Source: Rhodobacter sp. CZR27
GTDB lineage: Bacteria; Pseudomonadota; Alphaproteobacteria; Rhodobacterales; Rhodobacteraceae
DNA length: 64,000 nt
NCBI RefSeq assembly: GCF_002407205.1
Contig: NZ_CP023548.1
Span: forward strand, 203,501 to 267,500
Direction: 5' to 3'
The position numbers and the translations under genes are program-made. Of this stretch, positions 57,195 to 64,000 are shown piece by piece. The notes beneath the pieces are model-generated. The model was not told where the DNA came from, made no database searches, and saw only the letters and a list, made by a program, of their open reading frames with translations. Position 1 is the stretch's first letter, and each line of letters begins with the position of its first letter.

Positions 57195-57980
57195 ATGATA
57201 GCGGAAGATCCGCATCTCGAGTTGCGCCTGGCGGGGTCCGATCGCGACCTTCGGGCGGCGCAGCGCCTGCGCTACAGGATCTTTGTCGAGGAACTGGGCG
57301 GCACCGGCGATCTGGTCGATCATTCGGCCCGCCTCGAGCGCGACGAGTTCGATGCCCATTGCGACCATCTTCTGCTCATCGACCGCCGGCGCAGCGCCGA
57401 GGCGCTGGACGATGTTGTGGGGGTCTACCGGCTGATGCCGGGCGATCGGGCAGAGCGGCTCGGCAGGTTCTACTGCGACACCGAATACGATCTCGATCCG
57501 CTCCGCCGCAGCGGCCGGCGTCTGCTGGAGCTTGGCCGGTCCTGCGTGCACGAGGAGTATCGCGGCGGATCGGCGGTGTTCCTGCTCTGGAGCGGGCTGG
57601 CCGACTACGTCCTTTCCCACGGCACCGAACTTCTGTTCGGCGTGGCGAGTTTTCACGGCATCGACACGGAGGCACTGGCCGAGCCGCTGGCCTGCCTTCA
57701 CCACAACCACCTCGCGCCGGCCGAACTGCGGGTGCGTGTCCGGCCGGAATGCGGGGTGCGGATGGACCTGATCCCGGCCGACCGGATCGACCGCCGGGCA
57801 GCCATGCTTGCCATGCCACCGCTCATCAAGGCCTATCTGCGACTTGGCGGGTTCGTGGGCGAGGGGGCGTGGATCGACCGTGCCTTCAACACCACCGATG
57901 TCTGCCTCGTGATGGACACCGCGCGCATGTCGGCGCGGCACCGCGAGCTTTACACCCGCCGGCAGGTGGCCGTGGAATGA
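57195..57980 (+). CDS. olsB: L-ornithine N(alpha)-acyltransferase OlsB
   Basis: The 261-residue GNAT-like acyltransferase matches OlsB: LRYRIFVEELGG, HCDHLLLIDR, VGVYRLMPGDRAERLGRFYC, LELGRSCVHEEYRGGSAVFLL and LFGVASFHGID. It transfers 3-hydroxyacyl groups from ACP to ornithine, giving lyso-ornithine lipid. It overlaps olsA (ATGA), so the two make ornithine lipid, a phosphate-free membrane lipid, together. Confidence 0.93.
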   Translation: MIAEDPHLELRLAGSDRDLRAAQRLRYRIFVEELGGTGDLVDHSARLERDEFDAHCDHLLLIDRRRSAEALDDVVGVYRLMPGDRAERLGRFYCDTEYDLDPLRRSGRRLLELGRSCVHEEYRGGSAVFLLWSGLADYVLSHGTELLFGVASFHGIDTEALAEPLACLHHNHLAPAELRVRVRPECGVRMDLIPADRIDRRAAMLAMPPLIKAYLRLGGFVGEGAWIDRAFNTTDVCLVMDTARMSARHRELYTRRQVAVE

Positions 57981-58789
57981 GCGACTGGCGCGCGGCCCGG
58001 ATGGAGCCAGCCCGCATCGGCCCGGCGGGCTGGCTGCGCGTGGCGTGGAAGGGGCCGGCCATGGCCGCGGTGGTCTATGCCGGGCTGGCGCTCCTGCTGC
58101 TGGTGCGGCTGGTCGAGGCTCCGGTCTGCGGCCGGAACCGACCGGTCACGCCCTGGATCACGCAGGGCGTCTGTCGAGCCGCCCTCGCGATCCTCGGGCT
58201 GCGCTGCATCCGGCGCGGCCGGGCGATGGCAGTGCCGGGGGCGGTGGTGTCGAACCACGGCTCCTGGCTCGACATCTTCACCCTGAACGCCGCGCAGCGG
58301 ATCTACTTTGTGTCGAAGTCCGAGGTCGCGGGCTGGCCCGGCATCGGCTGGCTCGCCCGCGCGACGGGGACCGTCTTCATCAACCGCAAGGGGTCGGAGG
58401 CGAAGGCCCAGCAGCAGCTGTTCGAGGAGCGCCTGCGCGCCGGGCACCGGCTGCTTTTCTTTCCGGAGGGCACCAGCACGGACACGCTGCGCATCCTGCC
58501 GTTCAAGTCGACGCTCTTCGCAGCCTTCTTCACGCACGGTCTGGAGCATGTGCTGCACATCCAGCCGGTGACGGTGCGCTACACGGCGCCCGAGGGCGAG
58601 GACCCGCGCTTCTACGGCTGGTGGGGCGACATGGATTTCGGCAGCCACCTGCTGAAGCTTCTGGCCGCGCCCCGGCACGGTCAGGTCGAGATCACCTTCC
58701 ACGACCCGGTTCCCGCCGATGGCTTCGACGGCCGCAAGGGGCTGGCCGCCCATTGCGAGGCGCAGGTGCGGTCGGCCTGGCCCGGCTGA
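57977..58789 (+). CDS. olsA: Lyso-ornithine lipid O-acyltransferase OlsA (PlsC-like)
   Basis: The 270-residue protein has an N-terminal membrane segment (about 28-48) and the acyltransferase motifs HX4D (SNHGSWLDIF) and FPEGTSTD. It adds the second acyl chain to lyso-ornithine lipid and may also acylate lysophosphatidic acid. Coupled to olsB by a 4-bp overlap. Confidence 0.93.
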   Translation: MSDWRAARMEPARIGPAGWLRVAWKGPAMAAVVYAGLALLLLVRLVEAPVCGRNRPVTPWITQGVCRAALAILGLRCIRRGRAMAVPGAVVSNHGSWLDIFTLNAAQRIYFVSKSEVAGWPGIGWLARATGTVFINRKGSEAKAQQQLFEERLRAGHRLLFFPEGTSTDTLRILPFKSTLFAAFFTHGLEHVLHIQPVTVRYTAPEGEDPRFYGWWGDMDFGSHLLKLLAAPRHGQVEITFHDPVPADGFDGRKGLAAHCEAQVRSAWPG

Positions 58790-58811
58790 GGATCGGCGTG
58801 CCGCCGTGCCC

Positions 58812-59432
58812 TCAGTCCAGCGGCGCGAGCAGGGCCTTCAGGGCGGCAGCGGCGTCCGCCTCGCGCCAGATCTCCTCGCCCACGGCAAGGAAGTCGGTGA
58901 TGCCGGCGAGGTCCGCGACAAGTGCAGGCGTCAGCGCGCCCTCGGCCACCACCGGCACCTCGATCATCTCGGACCACCAGGCGAAGAGGTCCGCCTCCGC
59001 CCGGCTGCCGTCGCCCAGACCCGTCTCGCCCACCGGGCCGAAGGCCACGTAGTCGGCGCCGGCTTCAGCGGCGTTGATGCCCTCGTGCCGGGTATGGCCG
59101 CAGAAGGTGCCGAGGATCGCATCGGGACCAAGGTCCTTGCGCAGCTTGCGCACCAGCCGTGCCCCGTCCGTCAGGTGCACGCCGTCAAGGCCCAGCCGCT
59201 CGACCATCAGCACGTGGTTCTCGATCACCAGCGCCACGTCGCGCGCATGGGCCACCTCGCGCAGCGCATCGGCGGTGCGGGCGATCCGGTCCTCGTCCTT
59301 GCCGGCCATCGAGAGCCGCAGGCAGGCGATCTCGGTCGCGTCCAGCACCCGCGCCAGCCGGTCGGGAAAGACCTCGAGGTCGATCTCGGGCGGCGTGATC
59401 AGGTAGATCTGCGGGCGGTCGCTGTCGGCCAT
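58812..59432 (-). CDS. ThiE/TenI-fold protein, divergent thiamine-phosphate synthase-like
   Basis: The 206-residue protein has the ThiE barrel pattern: IYLITPPEID, GLDGVHLTDG, ILGTFCGHTRHEGINAAEAG, ADYVAFGPVGETG and a C-terminal LAVGEEIW. Key residues differ from active ThiE: HLTDG replaces HLGQxD, the following Ser is Cys, and the TxTK near the end is GLGDG. It may not make thiamine phosphate. No other thi gene is nearby. It is divergent from the TrmJ-like gene. Confidence 0.7.
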   Translation of the reverse strand: MADSDRPQIYLITPPEIDLEVFPDRLARVLDATEIACLRLSMAGKDEDRIARTADALREVAHARDVALVIENHVLMVERLGLDGVHLTDGARLVRKLRKDLGPDAILGTFCGHTRHEGINAAEAGADYVAFGPVGETGLGDGSRAEADLFAWWSEMIEVPVVAEGALTPALVADLAGITDFLAVGEEIWREADAAAALKALLAPLD

Positions 59433-59634
59433 TGTCGGTCTCCATTCCAGTATGGGTGGCTATAACGGAGCCCTCTCGGCTTGGAAATGGCGTTGCACCG
59501 CGACCCGGGGCTGCGGGAGCGGAAGGTGGGGGTGCGGGAGGGCGGGACTGCGTGCAGGGCAGACCCGAAGCGGAAAGGTCATTGCGCGGTGGGGGGCTTC
59601 GCCCGTAGGAAGCGGCCGAACCCGAAGGACCGCC

Positions 59635-60366
59635 ATGAGCATCGAGCCCGTCTTCATCCTTGTCCGCCCGCAGATGGGCGAGAACATCGGCGCCGCCGCC
59701 CGCGCCATGCTGAACTTCGGGCTGGGCCGGATGCGGCTGGTCGATCCGCGCGACGGCTGGCCCAACCCGAAGGCCGTGGCCATGGCCTCGGGCGCGGGGC
59801 GGCTGCTGGATCATGCCGGGATCTTCCCCTCGGTCGCCGAGGCGGTCCGCGACTGCGACTATGTCTTCGCGACCACCGCCCGCGGGCGCGAGCTGACGAA
59901 GCCCGTGCTCACGCCCGAGCAGGCGATGGAGCAGGCCCGTGCTCTGGCCGCCGAGGGCCGCCGCGTGGGCGTGCTGTTCGGGCCCGAGCGGACGGGGTTG
60001 GAGAACGAGGACGTGGCGCTGGCCAGCGCCATCGTGACCGTGCCGGTGAACCCCGAGTTCTTCTCGCTCAACCTTGCGCAATGCGTCCTGCTGACGGCCT
60101 ATGAATGGCGGCGGCAGTCGGGCGAAGCCGCGCCGCATACGCTGGCGATGGCGCAGGTGGACTATGCCTCGGGCCTCGAGGTCGAGAAGCTGGGCGATCA
60201 CTTCGAGGAGAAGCTGGAAGCCGCGGGCTTCTTCTTTCCCGCCGAGAAGGCCGCCGGGATGAAGCTGAACCTGCGCAGCATGTGGGCGCGGCTGCCGCTG
60301 ACGCGGGCGGACGTGCAGACCCTGCACGGGATGCTGCGCCAGATCGCCTGGAAGCTGAAGCAATAG
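59635..60366 (+). CDS. TrmJ-type tRNA/rRNA methyltransferase (SpoU/TrmH superfamily)
   Basis: The 243-residue protein has PVFILVRPQMGENIGAAARA, VLFGPERTGLENEDVALA and FFSLNLAQCVLL, the three SPOUT motifs of TrmJ, which 2'-O-methylates position 32 of tRNA. Length and C-terminal extension fit TrmJ. ATG 59635 matches homologues; an in-frame upstream extension is not supported. It is divergent from the ThiE-like gene, 202 bp apart. Confidence 0.9.
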   Translation: MSIEPVFILVRPQMGENIGAAARAMLNFGLGRMRLVDPRDGWPNPKAVAMASGAGRLLDHAGIFPSVAEAVRDCDYVFATTARGRELTKPVLTPEQAMEQARALAAEGRRVGVLFGPERTGLENEDVALASAIVTVPVNPEFFSLNLAQCVLLTAYEWRRQSGEAAPHTLAMAQVDYASGLEVEKLGDHFEEKLEAAGFFFPAEKAAGMKLNLRSMWARLPLTRADVQTLHGMLRQIAWKLKQ

Positions 60367-60442
60367 CCCTGCCGACCTTTGGATGAGGCCCCGCCGCGCG
60401 AATTCGTGCGACAGTCGGGCCGTGCCGGAACGGGAGGGGACG

Positions 60443-60757
60443 ATGGCCAGACTGCTCGTGATGTATCGCAAGCCCGAGGACGAGGCGGCCTTCGACCGCC
60501 ACTACGCCGACATCCACATCGCGCTGGCGCAGAAGATGCCCGGGCTGCGCAGCTACGAGATCAGCCGCGGCCCGGTGCAAAGTCCCGGCGGCCCCTCGCC
60601 CTATCACCTCGTCGCGATCCTGACCTTCGACGATACCGCGGCGGTGACGGCGGCGCTGGAAAGTCCCGAGGGACAGGCGGCGGTCGAGGATGTGGGCCGC
60701 TTCGCCACCGGCGGTGTGGACATCCTGATCTTCGACGACCGGCCCGCCGCCGGCTGA
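60443..60757 (+). CDS. EthD family protein
   Basis: The 104-residue protein has the EthD ferredoxin-like fold pattern ARLLVMYRKPEDEAAFDRHY, ADIHIALAQKMPGLRSYEIS, and ends DVGRFATGGVDILIFDDRP. EthD family members include accessory proteins of ether-degrading P450s and small dehydratases; here no such operon is adjacent, so function is unknown. The GGGAGGGG Shine-Dalgarno upstream of 60443 decides the start. Confidence 0.85.
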   Translation: MARLLVMYRKPEDEAAFDRHYADIHIALAQKMPGLRSYEISRGPVQSPGGPSPYHLVAILTFDDTAAVTAALESPEGQAAVEDVGRFATGGVDILIFDDRPAAG

Positions 60758-60842
60758 TCCCGCGTCCCTGCGCCGCCCTCCGCTGGCCCTTGAAGCGGCC
60801 ACCGGGCGGCCCTAGTCTCGCCCGCGCAACGGGAGAGGCCGG

Positions 60843-62015
60843 ATGGCAATCAAGAAGCGCAGCATCTTCGAGGAAGTGGGGCAGGGGGCGAAGGCACCCG
60901 TTCCACAGGGCGGCAGCATCGACCGCGGCCACGGAGGCGCGCGTCGCGGCATCCGGCTGTGGCTGATGGCGCTGTTCCTCCTCGTCCTGGCGATGATCGT
61001 CGTGGGGGGGCTGACGCGGCTGACCGACTCGGGTCTTGCCATTACCGAATGGCGCCCGCTGTCCGGCGCGCTGCCGCCGATGAGCCCGGCCGACTGGGCC
61101 GCGGAATTCGAGCGCTACCGCGCGACGCCGGAGTACCGGTTGCAGAACGCGGGTCTGTCGCTGGCAGAGTTTCAGCGGCTCTACTGGTGGGAATGGGGGC
61201 ACCGGCAGCTTGGCCGCGTGATCGGCCTCGTCTGGGCCGTGGGCTTCCTCGGCTTCCTGATCGCCCGCAAGATCCCGCGCGGCTGGTGGCCGAGGCTGCT
61301 TCTGCTGGGCGTGCTCGGTGGGACTCAGGGCGCCATCGGCTGGTGGATGGTCACCTCGGGCCTCACAGCCGACCGGGTCGATGTCGAAAGCACTCGGCTG
61401 GCGGTCCACCTCGGGCTCGCCTTCGTGATTCTGGGGCTGATCGCGGCACAGGCGCTGGCGCTGGGCCGCACCGAGGCGGAGCTTCTGCAGGCCCGCCGCC
61501 AGCGCGAGGGGCGGCTGCACGGGATGACGACGGCGCTGCTGGCCGTGGCCTTCCTTCAGGTGATCCTCGGCGCGCTGGTGGCCGGGATCGACGCCGGACG
61601 CGGCTTCCCGACCTGGCCCGACATGAATGGGGGCTTCCTGCCGCCCGATATATTGAACGTGCCCGGCATCACCGACATGCGTGACCCGGCCTACTGGCTC
61701 GGCTTGTTGCAGAACCCGGGCCTGGTGCAGTTCGCGCACCGGATGACGGGCTACGCGCTGGCGCTCCTCGGCCTCGTGTTCTGGATCTTCGGGCGCCGGT
61801 CGAAGCATCGCGCCACACGCTCGGCCTTCGACCTGCTGGCGCTGGCGCTGCTGGCCCAGGTGGGCCTCGGGGTCGGCACCGTGCTTTCGGCCGCGGAGTG
61901 GCAGGTTGCCATCGCCCATCAGGTCGGCGCCGTCGTGATCTGGGTGCTGATCCTCAACACGCGCCACCTGGCGCAATTTCCTCGTGTAGGCTCGATCCGG
62001 AAGGGAACGCTATGA
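60843..62015 (+). CDS. ctaA: Heme A synthase (CtaA/COX15)
   Basis: The 390-residue protein has eight membrane helices with the heme-binding His residues in EWGHRQLGRVIGLVWA, VHLGLAFVILGLI, QFAHRMTGYAL and AIAHQVGAVVIW, and the loop GLTRLTDSGLAITEWRPLSG. It converts heme O to heme A for aa3-type cytochrome oxidase. It ends overlapping the M32 peptidase start (ATGA). Other cta genes are not in the window. Confidence 0.95.
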   Translation: MAIKKRSIFEEVGQGAKAPVPQGGSIDRGHGGARRGIRLWLMALFLLVLAMIVVGGLTRLTDSGLAITEWRPLSGALPPMSPADWAAEFERYRATPEYRLQNAGLSLAEFQRLYWWEWGHRQLGRVIGLVWAVGFLGFLIARKIPRGWWPRLLLLGVLGGTQGAIGWWMVTSGLTADRVDVESTRLAVHLGLAFVILGLIAAQALALGRTEAELLQARRQREGRLHGMTTALLAVAFLQVILGALVAGIDAGRGFPTWPDMNGGFLPPDILNVPGITDMRDPAYWLGLLQNPGLVQFAHRMTGYALALLGLVFWIFGRRSKHRATRSAFDLLALALLAQVGLGVGTVLSAAEWQVAIAHQVGAVVIWVLILNTRHLAQFPRVGSIRKGTL

Positions 62016-63493
62016 GTGCCGACGCAGCCTTCACCGAACTGATGGAATTCCAGCGCCAGACCGAGGCGCTGGCTCAGGTCATGGGACGCCTGTCGTGGGA
62101 CCAGGAGACCGTGATGCCCCGCGGCGCGGTCGAGCAGCGGGCCGAGGAGATGGCAGCGCTGGAAGGCGTGCTCCACGCCCGCCGCACCGATCCGCGCGTC
62201 GCGGAATGGCTGGAGCTGGCAGAGCCGGAGGACGATGAGGACGAGGCGCAGCTTCGCCTGATCCGGCGCAGCCACGACCGGGCGACCAAGGTCCCCGTCC
62301 GCCTCGCGCAGGAGATCGCCCGCGTGACTTCGGCCGCACAAGGGATATGGGCCGAGGCGCGGGCGGCGGACGACGTCTCGATGTTCCTGCCGACGCTGAC
62401 CGAGGTGATCCGCCTCAAGCGCGAGGAAGCGGCGGCGCTGGCTGCGGGCCGCGACCGCTACGACGCACTGATCGACGACTACGAGCCGGGCGCTACGGCG
62501 GCGTCGATCTCGGCGATCTTCGACCGGATGCGGCCGCGCCTCGTCGCGCTGCGCGAGGCTGTGCTGGGGGCCCAAGTCCAGCCGAAGCCGCTCTCGGGCC
62601 ATTTCGGGCTCGAGGCACAGGTGCGGATGGCGCGCGACCTGGCGGCGACCTTCGGCTACGACTGGACCCGCGGACGGATGGACATGGCGGTCCATCCCTT
62701 CTCCTCGGGCTCGGGCAGCGACGTGCGGATCACCACCCGCGTTGTCGAGACCGATCCGTTCAACTGCTTCTACTCGACGATCCACGAGGTCGGCCACGCC
62801 TGCTACGAACTCGGCATCGACCCGGATTATGCGCTGACCCCGATCGGGGCGGGCGTCTCGATGGGCGTCCACGAAAGCCAGAGCCGGATCTACGAGAACC
62901 AGCTTGGCCGGTCGCGGGCCTTCACCGGCTGGCTCTATGGCCGCATGTCCGAGCGGTTTGGCGATTTCGGCGTCGCGGATGCCGATGCCTTCTATGCCAC
63001 CGCCAACCGAGTGCAGTCCGGCTTCATCCGCACCGAGGCGGACGAGGTGCACTACAACCTGCACATCATGATGCGCTTCGATCTGGAGCGCGCGCTGATC
63101 CGCGGCACGCTGGAGCCCGAGGATCTGGAGGAGGCGTGGAATGCCCGCTTCCTCGATGATTTCGGCGTGGCGGTCGACCGGCCTTCGCACGGGATGCTGC
63201 AGGACGTCCACTGGGCCGTCGGCCTCTTCGGCTACTTCCCGACCTATGCGCTCGGCAACATCTACGCCGGCTGCCTGATGCAGGCGATCCGCGAGGTCGT
63301 GCCGGATCTCGACGACCAACTCGCCCGCGGCGACACCTCGGGCGCGACCGGCTGGCTGCGCGAGAACCTGCAGCGGCACGGCGGGCTCTATACCCCGCAT
63401 GAAACCGTCACCCGGGCCTGCGGCTTCGAGCCGAGCGAGGGGCCGCTGCTCGACTATCTCGAGACCAAGTTCCGCGAGATCTACCGGCTCTGA
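62012..63493 (+). CDS. Metallocarboxypeptidase, M32 family
   Basis: The 493-residue enzyme matches family M32 (carboxypeptidase Taq): the zinc motif HEVGHACYE, the preceding HPFSSGSGSDVRITTR, the HESQSRIYENQ motif and the C-terminal EADEVHYNLHIMMRF and FGYFPTYALGNIYAGC. It removes C-terminal residues from peptides in the cytosol. It overlaps ctaA by four bases, suggesting co-expression but no shared pathway. Confidence 0.95.
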   Translation: MSADAAFTELMEFQRQTEALAQVMGRLSWDQETVMPRGAVEQRAEEMAALEGVLHARRTDPRVAEWLELAEPEDDEDEAQLRLIRRSHDRATKVPVRLAQEIARVTSAAQGIWAEARAADDVSMFLPTLTEVIRLKREEAAALAAGRDRYDALIDDYEPGATAASISAIFDRMRPRLVALREAVLGAQVQPKPLSGHFGLEAQVRMARDLAATFGYDWTRGRMDMAVHPFSSGSGSDVRITTRVVETDPFNCFYSTIHEVGHACYELGIDPDYALTPIGAGVSMGVHESQSRIYENQLGRSRAFTGWLYGRMSERFGDFGVADADAFYATANRVQSGFIRTEADEVHYNLHIMMRFDLERALIRGTLEPEDLEEAWNARFLDDFGVAVDRPSHGMLQDVHWAVGLFGYFPTYALGNIYAGCLMQAIREVVPDLDDQLARGDTSGATGWLRENLQRHGGLYTPHETVTRACGFEPSEGPLLDYLETKFREIYRL

Positions 63494-63537
63494 GGTCGCG
63501 GCCATGGCGTCCATCCGGATAGGCCGCTGAGGCGGAC

Positions 63538-63792
63538 ATGGGCCAGGCCGACATCCTGCGCGCGCTCTGGACATCAGCCCGGCGGGTGGCCTGCGCCGTG
63601 CTCGCGGGGCTGGTGCGCCGCCACCGGGCCGAGGACCTGGAGAAGCGGATCGGCGCGCTGCCGGCGCCAGAGCAGGGGGCCATCGTGCTCGCCGTGCTCG
63701 GGGGGCTGATGGTCGTCAGCCTGCTCTTCGCGCAGGGCGGCGTCGTCGGGATGCTCGCCTTCCTGTTGCTGGTGGTGCTGGTGATCAACTAG
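63538..63792 (+). CDS. Small membrane protein of unknown function
   Basis: The 84-residue protein has a basic helical N-terminus (SARRVACAVLAGLVRRHRAE) and two close hydrophobic helices at the C-terminus (about 46-64 and 67-83). No family is recognised. It is 44 bp after the peptidase gene and probably in the same unit. The start has a weak ribosome site. Confidence 0.6.
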   Translation: MGQADILRALWTSARRVACAVLAGLVRRHRAEDLEKRIGALPAPEQGAIVLAVLGGLMVVSLLFAQGGVVGMLAFLLLVVLVIN

Positions 63793-63921
63793 ATCCGGGC
63801 CGGGGCCCCCACGCGAAGTCTTTCCGACCCGCGCGACATTTTCGCGCAGGCGGAGTGATCCACTTCCGCACAGGCGCCGTATCCCTTGCACGTAAACCAA
63901 GACAGGAAAGGGAACTGACCA

Positions 63922-64000
63922 ATGGCCACCTATCTCGTTATGGAATACATCCTGACCTTCGGCACGCTCGGTTTCGTCCTCGCCTTCGCCTACATCAACA
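63922..64000 (+). CDS. Start of a small membrane protein, cut by the window end
   Basis: An AGGAAAGGG Shine-Dalgarno precedes ATG 63922, giving MATYLVMEYILTFGTLGFVL and continuing AFAYIN to the edge. It looks like a membrane helix; nothing more can be said. Confidence 0.55.
   Translation, partial: MATYLVMEYILTFGTLGFVLAFAYIN

Overview
The window is about 64 kb of very GC-rich chromosomal DNA from an alphaproteobacterium, most likely a Rhodobacterales member close to Rhodobacter/Cereibacter. Supporting evidence is the strong GC3 codon bias, an SMC protein of about 1,151 residues starting at TTG, a ChpT-type phosphotransferase, a perfect CtrA box (TTAA-N7-TTAA), OlsB/OlsA ornithine-lipid genes, a glnK-amtB pair, three def genes next to fmt, and families typical of this group (DUF3553, DUF3309, CsbD, DUF482). 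Genes are tightly packed, with many ATGA or TGATG start/stop overlaps. Most of the window is core housekeeping DNA.

Layout. 1-6.4 kb: minus-strand operons (FAD reductase-rsmD-HAD phosphatase; RidA-GDPD-FemAB-like-GST-pterin dehydratase) and a peroxiredoxin. 6.5-9.6 kb: a type I secretion adaptor and ATPase without a visible substrate. 9.8-11.2 kb: mlaA-mlaC. 11.5-15.8 kb: a class A PBP, then glnK-amtB. 15.9-19.5 kb: aromatic/aspartate aminotransferase, sseA, smpB, dapA. 19.7-25 kb: a soluble lytic transglycosylase, a tandem hairpin repeat, a divergent FAD-oxidoreductase/mnmD pair, an EamA exporter and a GNAT enzyme. 25.1-28.6 kb: smc. 28.6-31.8 kb: a glycosyltransferase, a degenerate receiver behind a CtrA box, a small PilZ-like protein and a MalY-type lyase. 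31.9-36.5 kb: def-def-def-fmt, a small membrane protein, TetR, rnhA, rlmH-rsfS. 36.6-43.8 kb: SOUL protein, leuC-leuD, a membrane protein, an EEP-family protein, leuB and an EamA transporter.

43.9-49.1 kb is the one clearly accessory stretch. It is bounded by tRNA-Pro(CGG) and tRNA-Ser(CGA). It holds a Crp/Fnr regulator, several very small stress-type proteins (CsbD, DUF3309, DUF3185, DUF302) and, against the 3' end of tRNA-Ser, a scar made of an IS5-family transposase start joined to the decayed 3' end of a type I restriction hsdR gene. 49.2-55.3 kb: DUF2059 protein, rplU-rpmA, GNAT, obgE-proB-proA. 55.4-64 kb: an outer-membrane barrel, chpT, DUF3553, olsB-olsA, a divergent ThiE-like protein, TrmJ-type methyltransferase, EthD-family protein, ctaA, an M32 carboxypeptidase and small membrane proteins.

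I found no complete prophage, CRISPR array or intact new defence system. The most unusual items are the third deformylase copy, which has lost its catalytic Cys and Glu; the CtrA-box receiver lacking the conserved Lys; the tRNA-flanked interval with the hsdR/IS scar; the 68-bp tandem hairpin repeat; and a possible split MnmC.
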